Shown: positions 18,879 through 28,013 of the stretch, in pieces | How positions within the stretch are numbered: position 1 is the stretch's first letter | How the letters are laid out: each line of letters begins with the position of its first letter | Source: Bacteroidales bacterium | Lineage (GTDB): Bacteria > Bacteroidota > Bacteroidia > Bacteroidales > Muribaculaceae | DNA: 49,065 nucleotides | Direction: 5' to 3' | Assembly (NCBI GenBank): GCA_014800605.1 | Contig: JAAVFS010000072.1 | Span: forward strand, 1 to 49,065 | The notes under the pieces: generated by a model | What the model was told of the DNA's origin: nothing | Databases searched by the model: none | Seen by the model: the letters and a program-made list of their open reading frames with translations, nothing else | Made by a program: the position numbers and the translations under genes

Positions 18879-19526
18879 TTACATGTTGTCTAAGCGGTTG
18901 TACATCACGGCAAGGTGAGCATAGATCGACGTGTTGGCGATCACGATGCCGTCGGCTACGCGAATGCGGACCGGGGTGAAGTTCCAGAGGGCTTTGACGC
19001 CTGCGGAGATGAGCATGTCGGCAGCGTCCTGGGCGTGGTCGACCGGGACGGTGATTATGCCGATGTCGGCCTTCAGGCGGCGGCAGCGGGAGTCAAGCTC
19101 GTCGACGGAATATACGGGCACACCACCTATCTGGGCACCGATGATCTCCGGATTGATGTCGAATCCGGCCACGACTCTCAGTCCGTAGCGCGACAGGCCC
19201 GAGTCCTGCATCAGGGCTGCACCGAGGCTGCCGGCACCGAATATGACGGCATTGTGTGTGCGGCTGAATCCCAGGAAGTTGCGGAGCTCCTTCTCGAGGT
19301 GGACTACATTGTAGCCGATGCGGGTCTTGCCCTTGATGTTGAGGAATGAGAGGTCTTTGGCGATCTGAGAAGCATCGACATTGAGCTCGCGGGAGATGTG
19401 GGTCGACGACACATGCTCTACATGCTTGTCACGCAGCATACTGACGTAAGCCAGATACCAGGGGAGCCGTCGCAGAGCGGGTTCCGGTATGAAGTCGCGC
19501 AGGTTGTTGTCTTTACTTTCTGACAT
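18879..19526 (-). CDS. rex: Redox-sensing transcriptional repressor Rex
   Basis: 'PEPALRRLPWYLAYVSML', 'VSSTHISRELNVDASQIAKDLSFL', Rossmann 'VIFGAGSLGAALM'. Start reassigned to ATG at 19526 ('MSESKDNNL'). Confidence 0.93.
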   Translation of the reverse strand: MSESKDNNLRDFIPEPALRRLPWYLAYVSMLRDKHVEHVSSTHISRELNVDASQIAKDLSFLNIKGKTRIGYNVVHLEKELRNFLGFSRTHNAVIFGAGSLGAALMQDSGLSRYGLRVVAGFDINPEIIGAQIGGVPVYSVDELDSRCRRLKADIGIITVPVDHAQDAADMLISAGVKALWNFTPVRIRVADGIVIANTSIYAHLAVMYNRLDNM

Positions 19527-19557
19527 CGGTGTGGATAATGATGGTATGGATAATCTA

Positions 19558-19565
19558 CAAAGATA
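19558..19565 (-). promoter_or_regulatory. Putative Bacteroidales -7 promoter element upstream of rex
   Basis: CAAAGATA on + strand = TATCTTTG (TAnnTTTG) on - strand, 32 bp upstream of the reassigned rex ATG. Confidence 0.45.
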
Positions 19566-19648
19566 AGAAAAACCTGCCATATCACCATGCCTGTCAGCGC
19601 GTTTAACCGCTATTAACACCACCCGGGTGTCAATGATTGTGGTCGGGG

Positions 19649-20539
19649 TCAGTCGTAGAGGGCGAGGGTGTTGCGCAATTCGTTGAGGACCATGGCGCGG
19701 AGCTCGGGTGGCTGCATGACCATGACGCTGGAGCCGTGGGAGAGGAGCTCCTGGATGAAGTCGGCGGTGATCTTCATCTTGTAGGTGAAGATGGAGTAGG
19801 TGTCATGGATGAGTTCCTGCTGGGAGTGGTGGAGGGGGAGGGCACGGAAGTATTTGGCCTGGCGCGAGTCGACTTTGAGCATAATGTTTTTGACTTCGCC
19901 CTGGGTGAAGATTATGCCGAAGCTGTCGCGGAAGTAGCTTTCGGCGTCAAAGTCGTCGGGGATAGAGTAGTTGATGCCGGTCAGTACGGGCGATATCATG
20001 CGGTCGAGAGCGTAGGTCTTTATGGCTTTGTCGGTGGGGACATTACCGGTCAGATACCAGCGCTGCTTGAACAGCTTGAGGAAATATGGCTCGACGATGA
20101 CGTCGCGCGTCGGGGTGGAGCGTGAGTAGGGGGCATAGTCGAATCGGAGGCACTGCTTCTCTTTTAGCGCCTCGACGGCGAGGCTGAGGTAGTCGCGCGC
20201 GGAGGGGACCTCTTCGAGGAATATGTTGCGGGCCACTTCGCGGGAGTCGGAGAGGGCCTGGCTGAGCTCGGATGAGTGGACGATCCAGTTGGTCATGCTG
20301 CGTGCGTGGTCGTCTTCCTCGAGATAGTATTCGTAGGTATTTGGATCGCAGAGGATACGGATATTGAATATCGACTCGACTTCCTCGCGATAGTTGAAGA
20401 ATGTGCGTCGGGGTATGTCGCGCCCGTCGGAGAAGGATGTGCGTCGCCAGTGCTGATTGATCTCGGCACGTGTCAGGCGTCCGTAGCGTCTGAGGAGATC
20501 GACGAGCCAGAGGGCGCGGTTTAGTTGGGTTGTTGACAT
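19649..20539 (-). CDS. WYL-domain transcriptional regulator
   Basis: From 'MSTTQLNRALWLVDLLRRYGRLTRAEINQHW' onward: HTH plus WYL-like 'PYFLKLFKQRWYLTGNV', 'YALDRMISPVLTG'. The upstream extension in the ORF track overlaps the SSS gene and is spurious. Confidence 0.88.
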   Translation of the reverse strand: MSTTQLNRALWLVDLLRRYGRLTRAEINQHWRRTSFSDGRDIPRRTFFNYREEVESIFNIRILCDPNTYEYYLEEDDHARSMTNWIVHSSELSQALSDSREVARNIFLEEVPSARDYLSLAVEALKEKQCLRFDYAPYSRSTPTRDVIVEPYFLKLFKQRWYLTGNVPTDKAIKTYALDRMISPVLTGINYSIPDDFDAESYFRDSFGIIFTQGEVKNIMLKVDSRQAKYFRALPLHHSQQELIHDTYSIFTYKMKITADFIQELLSHGSSVMVMQPPELRAMVLNELRNTLALYD

Positions 20540-21978
20540 GGCTTTGAAAGTATTATGAGACCTATGACTGTGTAGGCGGCGTTGATCAGCAGGAGCTCGA
20601 AGCCGGTGTGATAGCCGACGGTGGAGGCGAGCAGGCGTGTGGTGGCCCACGCGAGTATCGGGGCGGCGATGCAGGCTATGGGGACGAGCCGGTCGCGCAC
20701 GGGTCGGCGCGACATCATGCCGAAGGTGAATAGGCCGAGTATCGGGCCGTAGGTATAGGATGCGAGGGTGTAGACGGCGCTGATGGCATCGGAGTCGCTG
20801 ATATAGTAGAAGCAGATGATGATGGCGCCCATGCATGTCGACATGGCAAGGTGGGTGATGCGCCGGGCGCGGTTGAGCTTGCGGTCGGGATAGCGGGTGG
20901 CATCCAGGATGTCGATAGTAAATGAGGTGGTCAGCGAGGTGAGAGCCGATCCGGCTGCCGAGTAGGCGGCGGAGATGAGTCCGAGGATGAAGAGGATGCC
21001 GACGATGAGGGGCATATCGGAGTGGGTGGCTACGAGCGCGAAGAGGTTGTCGCTTTTCTGTGGCATCGCGAGGTCGTGGCGGCTTTCGACGTACATGACC
21101 AGCAGCGTGCCGAGCACGAGGAAAAGGGCGACGACTATGAGCTGCATCATCGAGGCGACGATGAGGTTTTTGCGGGCCTGGCGGTAGTCGCCGCAGGCCA
21201 GGGTGCGCTGCATCATGTCCTGGTCAAGTCCGGTCATGGCTACTGCAAGGAATACGCCCGCGATGAATTGCTTCCAGAAGTAGTTGCCTGACATCGGGTC
21301 GTCGAAAAAGAAGATACGCGATGTCTGGTGGCCACCGACTGCGGAGGCGAGCGAGCCGGTATCGTGGCCCATGCCCCTCGCTATGAAGTAGATGCAGAGG
21401 ACGACGGACATGATGAGGCAGAAGCTCTTGAGGGTGTCGGTCCAGATTACGGCTTTGACTCCCGAGCGGGCTGTGTAGAGCCAGATCAGGGCGATGGTGA
21501 CTATGACATTGAATGAGAAGGGGATGCCGAGCGGACCGAAGACGAGCTCCTGGAGAACGACGCAGACCACAAAGAAGCGCACCCCCGCGCCGAGCATTTT
21601 GCTGAAGAAGAAGAACCACGCTCCGGAGCGATAGGTCGAGTCGCCGAAGCGCTGCTGCAGGTAGGTGTAGATGGAGATGAGGTTGCGGCGGTAGAACATC
21701 GGAATCAGTGCGAAGGCTATCAGTGCATAGCCGACGACGAATCCGAGGATCATCTGCAGGTAGGCATAGCCGTTGGCAGCTACCATGCCGGGGACGGAGA
21801 CGAATGTGACGCCTGAGATGGAGGCTCCTATCATGGCGAAGGCTACGATGGGCCAGGGGGTGCGACGCTCGCCGCCGAAGAATGTCGACGAGCCTGCCCG
21901 ACGCCCTGCGACATAGGAGATGGCTATCAGCAGCAGGAAGTAGGCGGCTATTACGATGATGACGATGGATGGCTTCAT
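20521..21978 (-). CDS. Sodium:solute symporter (SSS family)
   Basis: 'FFGGERRTPWPIVAFAMIGASISGVTFVSVPG', 'YTYLQQRFG', multiple TM segments. Confidence 0.94.
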   Translation of the reverse strand: MKPSIVIIVIAAYFLLLIAISYVAGRRAGSSTFFGGERRTPWPIVAFAMIGASISGVTFVSVPGMVAANGYAYLQMILGFVVGYALIAFALIPMFYRRNLISIYTYLQQRFGDSTYRSGAWFFFFSKMLGAGVRFFVVCVVLQELVFGPLGIPFSFNVIVTIALIWLYTARSGVKAVIWTDTLKSFCLIMSVVLCIYFIARGMGHDTGSLASAVGGHQTSRIFFFDDPMSGNYFWKQFIAGVFLAVAMTGLDQDMMQRTLACGDYRQARKNLIVASMMQLIVVALFLVLGTLLVMYVESRHDLAMPQKSDNLFALVATHSDMPLIVGILFILGLISAAYSAAGSALTSLTTSFTIDILDATRYPDRKLNRARRITHLAMSTCMGAIIICFYYISDSDAISAVYTLASYTYGPILGLFTFGMMSRRPVRDRLVPIACIAAPILAWATTRLLASTVGYHTGFELLLINAAYTVIGLIILSKPCQQPN

Positions 21979-21992
21979 TGGGCAGTGGTGTG

Positions 21993-23171
21993 TCAGGGGT
22001 AAATGTAGTGTTGGCGGCTACGGACTGCGAAGTCGGCGGCCTCTTTCTGCCAGGAGGCCTTGACTGTAGCGGCATCGGCTCCCTCGGTGATGAGTCGGCG
22101 GATGGTGTCGTTACCGGCAAGCAGTTCGAAGAATGTGGTGAAGAACTTGGCCGGGCGCCCCATGCGATTGTATGCGTCGATGATGTAGGTGAAGTCGACT
22201 CCGCGGGCTATCAGCGTGTCGGCAGGGATCTCGCGGAGATCAATACCGCGGCATCGGCGGCCCATCAGTGGCGGTTTCTTGGCTCCGGGGCGCGACTGAG
22301 GTGTGAAGGTGAATGTCCCGGAGGTCTTCATGTCTGGGTGGCCGTAAACTTCAAAGGGGAAGTCGGTGCCGCGGCCGAGCGAAAGCGGGGTGGCCTCAAA
22401 GAAGCAGGTCGATGGGTAGAGATAGATGGCGTGGATATTGGGGAGATTGGGTGAGGGAGCGATGGGGAGCTCATAGCGGGTGGCATGGGTATAGCTGTCG
22501 CAGGGGACGACATGGAGCCGCGATGTGCGCCCCTCCTTGAGCCATCCTTCGGCTGAAGCCATGGTGGCCAGCTCGCCAAGGGTCATGCCGTGGAGGATCG
22601 GAATAGGCAGAGCGCCGACTCCCGAGGCGTGACGCATGTCGAGGATCGGGCCGTCGACCCCCATGGGGGCAGTCGGGTTGGGGCGGTCGAGGACTACGAA
22701 ATCGATATCGCGGTCGGTGGCGCGGTTCATAAGCTCGATCATGGTGACATAGTAGGTGTAGAAGCGGAGACCTACGTCCTGGATGTCAGTGACTATGACA
22801 TCGACTGAGTCAACGGCGGCCATGGCCCGGCGTTTTCCGGCGCCGAAGAGGGAGCGGATCGGTGTGCCGGTCAGAGGGTCGACGGAGCTGTTGATATGTT
22901 CGCCGGCATCGGCGTTGCCGCGAAATCCGTGCTCGGGCGAGAAGATATATCTGACATCCACTCCGGCATCGAGGAGGATATCGAGGGTGTGGCGGTCGCC
23001 TACCATGCCGGTGTGATTGGAGTAGAGTGCGACCTTCTTTCCTTTGAGCAGAGGCATATAGAGGTCGGGACGGGCGGCTCCGACGGTCACTGTGTCGGCG
23101 GCCGAAAGAGTTGCCGCTGATATGACTGTCAGGAGGACTACGAGAATGGTTTTCAGTCTGAGAGTATTCAT
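21993..23171 (-). CDS. namZ: DUF1343/NamZ family exo-beta-N-acetylmuramidase
   Basis: 'GKKVALYSNHTGMVGDRHTLDILL', 'IFSPEHGFRGNADAGE', 'VDVIVTDIQDVGLRFYTY', 'FEATPLSLGRGTDFPFEVYGHP'. Confidence 0.92.
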   Translation of the reverse strand: MNTLRLKTILVVLLTVISAATLSAADTVTVGAARPDLYMPLLKGKKVALYSNHTGMVGDRHTLDILLDAGVDVRYIFSPEHGFRGNADAGEHINSSVDPLTGTPIRSLFGAGKRRAMAAVDSVDVIVTDIQDVGLRFYTYYVTMIELMNRATDRDIDFVVLDRPNPTAPMGVDGPILDMRHASGVGALPIPILHGMTLGELATMASAEGWLKEGRTSRLHVVPCDSYTHATRYELPIAPSPNLPNIHAIYLYPSTCFFEATPLSLGRGTDFPFEVYGHPDMKTSGTFTFTPQSRPGAKKPPLMGRRCRGIDLREIPADTLIARGVDFTYIIDAYNRMGRPAKFFTTFFELLAGNDTIRRLITEGADAATVKASWQKEAADFAVRSRQHYIYP

Positions 23172-23247
23172 GCCTTAAAGGTATGACAAAAAATCTGCTC
23201 CGACATGTTAAAATACATTAAACCACATTCTCGTGTATATAAAAGGA

Positions 23248-23288
23248 GGAAGCTCCGCTGTCGTCGAGTGACGATTTGCGGAGCTTCC
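23248..23288 (-). terminator. Intrinsic terminator downstream of the FN3 surface protein
   Basis: 11-bp perfect inverted repeat ggaagctccgc / gcggagcttcc with inner tcgtc/gacga stem; followed on - strand by 'tccttttatatac'. Confidence 0.75.
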
Positions 23289-23315
23289 CTGATCAGTAGG
23301 GTGTGTCAGAGATGA

Positions 23316-26300
23316 TTATCTGACTGAGATTTTTGCGGTTGTTTCTCCGACGGTGACGATATAGACGCCGCTTGAGAGAGGCAGGACGGTCTTATCGGCG
23401 CCGGTGACGGCGGCTACAAGGCGGCTGTCGACAGCGAACACCTTGACATCACGGCCTTCGGCTCCGGCGATGATGATCTCACCGTTTCCGCCGACGATGC
23501 TGAGGCCGTCGGTAGCGATCTCATCAGCCGATGAGTAGGTGATGTCGAGGGTGGCGGGAGATGATTCGCCTACGGTGTAGAGGGCTGTCACGGCATACTT
23601 GTGGCTGCCTTCTTCAAGGTCTTTGTCGACAAATGATGTCTCGGCTACTGGCTCGGCATTGAGCTTCACGCCATCGCGATAGATGTTGTAGCCGGTAAGT
23701 TCGAGGCCGTCGCCTGCATCTGCGGGGATGTAGGTCACGTCGTCGACGAGGAGCATCATGGCGCCGGCAGCAATTGAGCGGATTGCGAAGTAGCGTGCGC
23801 CTTCGGGGAGCTCGGCCTTGAATTCAGTCCATTCCTGCGAGATCTTCTCGTATTTGGCGATGGATGTGAAGTCGGCGGCCTCTGTGCCGGTCGTAGAGTA
23901 GAGTATCTCGATTGACTCGGTGTAGAGGTTGTGGTAGCTGCGGGCGAAGAATGAGATGGTCTGCGCTCCGCCGAAGAGGCGGGGTGAGATTGCCCAGTCG
24001 TCGACAGCTTCATAGTAGTAATTGAAGAGCGATGCGAGATATTTTGTGCCTGAATGAGCATCAAAAGTCGAGTTGTAGTCGTCGCCTTCGGTGTCAAAGA
24101 CAAAGAAGGTGGCGGGCTTGTTCTTGGTGATACCCGGGGTGGGAACGGTCATGCCGCCTACGCCCTTGCCGTCGAGGTCGAGGAATGTCCATTTGCCGTA
24201 TGCGCGTGAGAAGGACTCGCCATCCTCGAAGTCGTCAGTGACAGCTTCGGGAGCGGCGGCGTTGAGCTCGGGCGCGGTCCATGTGAGGGCGATACCTTCA
24301 GTGCCGGTTTCGGCATTGAGCTCAGTCACAGCGGGATATTCGGGCATGATGTTGGCGACGGCGAGGGTCTCGGAGTCATTGTCGGACTTGTCAGCGTCGG
24401 CAGCGTATTCCACTTTGGCCATGTAGGCGTGATCCTCGCCATCGACAGTGCGGAGGGTCTGGGCAAAGGTGAATGTCAGGTTTTTACCGGGCTCGATAGT
24501 TTCGCCGGGGAGTTCGGCCATTTTGTCGCCGTTGCGGTAGAGGGCTACGATGAAGTCGTCAGCTGACTTGAGACCGCCATTGTCTACCTTGACATTGACG
24601 TCGAAATTGTCGCCGGCATTCACTTTCTCGGGAGCCTCGATGGCAAGCACTGAGAGGTTGTCGTCGAGGAGCTCGACGACGCGGATGTTGTCAAGGAAAG
24701 AGTACTGATAGTTGCGGCAGATGCCTTCGAAGCGGAAGAATACGGCTTTGTCCTTATACTCATCGAGAGCTACGACTACGGGATACCATCCGGTGGCTTC
24801 GAATGTGCTCATGTCAATGTGTTTGAGGAGTTTTTCGTCGTTGCCGGCGGGGGTGCTGACGTAGAGGTTGAGCTCGTTGAGGTCGGCAGGCTGACCTTCT
24901 TCATGGAAGTTGAAGACGAAGAATGTGATGCCGGGTTTGTCGCCGGCGATCTTGATCTTGCCGGTGGTGAGTGAGCCGGATGTGTCCTGGCCATTGCCCT
25001 TCATGCCGAACATGCCGTTGTCGTCATCGTGGTTGGGGACGGCGGGCATTGTTTCGAGGGTGTAGGGGCGCCAAACGCCGCCAAGGAACTGGTCGCTGGT
25101 GAAGTTGTAGGAGAGTTTGCCGTCAGCTACTGACTCCTTATAGGGCATCGTGTAGTCGGGACCTACGGCTACTACGCCGGTAGATGTGCCGGCTCCGGAG
25201 CCTTTGGAGGTCATGGCGAAGACTACCCACTCCATGTTCTGCTGCTCTTCATCGTCGTTGACAGCCTGATAGGTGAATGTTGTCTCGGTAATACCATCTT
25301 TGACGAGTATCTGCTTATAGTCAATGGTGTATTCGCACACGGCGTAGGTCAGCAGCTCGGGATTGAGGGGGTATCCGTCGGCATCGACGGTGGGAGCATC
25401 CCATGTGAAGGTCACTTCGCCATTCTTGGAGGTCTCGCGAGCGACGAGGTTAGTGACAGTTCCGGGTTTGTTGATGCCCACGTAGCTTACTATTGAGGCA
25501 GCCTTGCCGGCGCCTGATTCATTGGATGCTACGAAGGTGTAGGTATATGTGTCGGCTGCTGAGGGCTCATCGACAAATTCGAGCGCTTCGCCTGCGGCGG
25601 GAGTGTCGAAGGTCTTCACGAGCTGACCGTTGCGGCTCACTTCGATCTTGGTGAGCGATGAGAGAGCCGAGCCGCTGATGTCGAGCTTGGGCGCGGTGAA
25701 TTTGATGGTAGCTTTGTTGAGGCCGTTGTAGTCGGGGACTACCTCGATGTCGCTGACAGTATCGGGAGCGTTGACTGAAAGGCCTTCGGCTATGCTGAGC
25801 TTGGCTACATTCAGGCCATACTGATATTTGTCGCTGATGCCGTGGATACCGACATAGTAGATGCCATCGGCCTCGGGAGTGATGTAGCCGTCGAAGTCAA
25901 CGTCCTTGATGGATGCAAATACGTAGGGGGCGAGGAGCTCTCCGGTCATGCCTTCGGAGGTGGGGGCAGAGCCCCATTTCACCTCGACGCGCTCCTTGTA
26001 GGAATTGCTGGTGGTGAAGAGGGTGTAGGCTACACAGTAGGTCTTACCCTTTTCGAGCTTCAGCGGGGGAGAAATCAGCCAGTCGTCCGAGTCCAGGTAT
26101 CTGCTGTAGTTGAGGTTGGCGGCGCCGCTCTTGAGCGCCCATGTGATATCGTCACTGTTGGCATCGATGATGGTGAAGCCGTCTAACCCGTTGGATGTGC
26201 CGAATGCAGAGCTGAATGGAGGAACGACAGAGCCGAGGGTGACAGAGTTGGAGCGTCCGGCTGACGATGTCTTTTCGCCGGCGAAGGCTACGACTGTATA

Positions 26301-27788
26301 GTAGTAGGAGGTCAGGGTCTCGGGGTCGGGAGCAGTCTCGGTGAATGTGGTGAGAGCGGTCTTTTCGGCTACGACTGTTTCGCCGGGGAAGCGGGTCACG
26401 GTGTAAGTTACAGCTTCAGGGTCGATGTAGCCATTGTCGACGCTCACTTTGATGGAGTCCCATGTCAGGGTCATCTGTCCGTCGATGATAGAGAGCTGAG
26501 GCTTGGGGGCTGCGGGGGTGCCGGTACCGATGAATCCTTCGGCCTTGACAGTGGGTGAAGCGCCTACAGAGTTGGAGACGGTCACTGCAAACTCGTAGTT
26601 GCCGGCCTCGTCGAGAGTCACGGGAGCTTCGGTCGCGGCGCCGAAAGAGGTCTTGCCGACAGAGACTTCGGTGCCGTTGGCAAGGACCTTGTAGTCGAGT
26701 TCGCCGGAAGCAGCCTCGCCGTTGAAAAGGGTGGAGGGAGCGGTGAAGTCGACAGAGCCTGTAAGGGCGCCTTTGGGGAAGTTGAGCTTGAGGTCGGTGA
26801 CGGCTGCGGGAGCTTCGTCTTCAGCAAGAGGAGCTACGACTACGAGTCCTGAGATCTCGGTCTTGCCGGGGAGCTCGGCGATGAGGGTAGCCTCGGCTGT
26901 TGCGGTGTTGACCTGATAGAGCTTGCCGATCTGGTCTTCGCCAAAGACGCTCCAGATCATGACACCTGACTTCGGGTCGATAACGGCTGAGGTCAGATAC
27001 ATTGGCACGACGCCTGTGGAGCCAACCTTGGCGGTGGCGCCTGTCGATTTGTCGACAGTGAGGAGGTCGCCGTTGACGTCGATGGCGTAGAGAGTGCCGT
27101 CAGCGGCGAAGGCCACACTGTTCCACTGGTTTGACAGCGAGCAGATCGGGGTGCGGGTGAAGTTGGTGTAGTCGCCGATGCCGAAGACGTAGCCGTCGGC
27201 GTCGTCATTGATATAGCAGCCATAGACCTTGCCGCTGATTGGGTCAACAGAGACGTCGGAGGCAAAGAGGTTCTGGTTGTTGAGCTGAACGTGCTGGACG
27301 CGCTCCCATGTCTCCATGTCAAAGATGTCGACATAGTTGATCAGCTGGATATCAAAGAAATTGTACTGCCAGGCTGAATAGTATTTACCATCCATAGCGA
27401 AGCCGCTGCGGTTGGCGTTCGGGCATTTGTCGGTGACGGTGCAGATGGGAGTGAGCTCGCCGTCGGTGAGAGAGATCTTGTACATTCCGACGGGATTGGT
27501 CTCGGAGGAGATTACGGATCCGATCAGATTGACAGAGGCCAGAGAAGGTGTCGAGGCTTTGGCCGTGGCGAGGGGGCTGACGAATGAGCCGAGCGCCTGG
27601 CGGATGCCGGGGTTTCCCTCATAGACTTTGAGAGTGCGTCCGGGAGGGTCGCTCATGGGGCGAGCGACTGCACTGCTGTGGAGCGATGCGGTCTCGGAAG
27701 AGACACGCTGTGCGTGCTGGGCCATAATCTGAGCGGGCACGGAGAGAGCCGCTGCGGCCAGCAGTGTGGTAAGTACAATTTTTTTCAT
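23316..27788 (-). CDS. Giant secreted protein with fibronectin type III-like and choice-of-anchor J-like domains and a T9SS type A sorting domain
   Basis: Signal peptide 'MKKIVLTTLLAAAALSVPAQ', repeated 'TVSDIEVVPDYNGLNKATIKFTAP'/'VTNLVARETSKNGEVTFTWDAP' FN3-like units, 'DDWLISPPLKL'/'DDWAISPRLF' anchor-J-like motifs, C-terminal 'GRDVKVFAVDSRLVAAVTGADKTVLPLSSGVYIVTVGETTAKISVR'. Confidence 0.88.
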   Translation of the reverse strand: MKKIVLTTLLAAAALSVPAQIMAQHAQRVSSETASLHSSAVARPMSDPPGRTLKVYEGNPGIRQALGSFVSPLATAKASTPSLASVNLIGSVISSETNPVGMYKISLTDGELTPICTVTDKCPNANRSGFAMDGKYYSAWQYNFFDIQLINYVDIFDMETWERVQHVQLNNQNLFASDVSVDPISGKVYGCYINDDADGYVFGIGDYTNFTRTPICSLSNQWNSVAFAADGTLYAIDVNGDLLTVDKSTGATAKVGSTGVVPMYLTSAVIDPKSGVMIWSVFGEDQIGKLYQVNTATAEATLIAELPGKTEISGLVVVAPLAEDEAPAAVTDLKLNFPKGALTGSVDFTAPSTLFNGEAASGELDYKVLANGTEVSVGKTSFGAATEAPVTLDEAGNYEFAVTVSNSVGASPTVKAEGFIGTGTPAAPKPQLSIIDGQMTLTWDSIKVSVDNGYIDPEAVTYTVTRFPGETVVAEKTALTTFTETAPDPETLTSYYYTVVAFAGEKTSSAGRSNSVTLGSVVPPFSSAFGTSNGLDGFTIIDANSDDITWALKSGAANLNYSRYLDSDDWLISPPLKLEKGKTYCVAYTLFTTSNSYKERVEVKWGSAPTSEGMTGELLAPYVFASIKDVDFDGYITPEADGIYYVGIHGISDKYQYGLNVAKLSIAEGLSVNAPDTVSDIEVVPDYNGLNKATIKFTAPKLDISGSALSSLTKIEVSRNGQLVKTFDTPAAGEALEFVDEPSAADTYTYTFVASNESGAGKAASIVSYVGINKPGTVTNLVARETSKNGEVTFTWDAPTVDADGYPLNPELLTYAVCEYTIDYKQILVKDGITETTFTYQAVNDDEEQQNMEWVVFAMTSKGSGAGTSTGVVAVGPDYTMPYKESVADGKLSYNFTSDQFLGGVWRPYTLETMPAVPNHDDDNGMFGMKGNGQDTSGSLTTGKIKIAGDKPGITFFVFNFHEEGQPADLNELNLYVSTPAGNDEKLLKHIDMSTFEATGWYPVVVALDEYKDKAVFFRFEGICRNYQYSFLDNIRVVELLDDNLSVLAIEAPEKVNAGDNFDVNVKVDNGGLKSADDFIVALYRNGDKMAELPGETIEPGKNLTFTFAQTLRTVDGEDHAYMAKVEYAADADKSDNDSETLAVANIMPEYPAVTELNAETGTEGIALTWTAPELNAAAPEAVTDDFEDGESFSRAYGKWTFLDLDGKGVGGMTVPTPGITKNKPATFFVFDTEGDDYNSTFDAHSGTKYLASLFNYYYEAVDDWAISPRLFGGAQTISFFARSYHNLYTESIEILYSTTGTEAADFTSIAKYEKISQEWTEFKAELPEGARYFAIRSIAAGAMMLLVDDVTYIPADAGDGLELTGYNIYRDGVKLNAEPVAETSFVDKDLEEGSHKYAVTALYTVGESSPATLDITYSSADEIATDGLSIVGGNGEIIIAGAEGRDVKVFAVDSRLVAAVTGADKTVLPLSSGVYIVTVGETTAKISVR

Positions 27789-27928
27789 TAGAAAAAGTGT
27801 GATTGATTAGAATGTATATTGGAAATCTGGAATGAGTTGTAAAGATAATTGAAATTTAAGTACTTGAGCCAGTATGTGTTTGAAATTTTAAGTATGATAT
27901 ATGAATTTTATAAATTTTTTGTAAGAAA

Positions 27929-27956
27929 TGGAGCGCTGCCACGAGGTAACGCTCCA
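27929..27956 (-). terminator. Putative terminator hairpin downstream of pgi
   Basis: tggagcg (27929-27935) / cgctcca (27950-27956) inverted repeat about 58 bp downstream of the pgi stop; U-tract weak on - strand. Confidence 0.4.
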
Positions 27957-28013
27957 GATAAAAAAACATATTCTCAATACTTGTACAAAGCAAGTATGAG
28001 GTAAAGCTATTCT

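Noticed and set aside
20540-20836. N-terminal extension of the WYL ORF ('MHGRHHHLLLLYQRLRCHQRR...')
   Set aside because: Out-of-frame translation of the SSS gene; the true start is ATG 20539.
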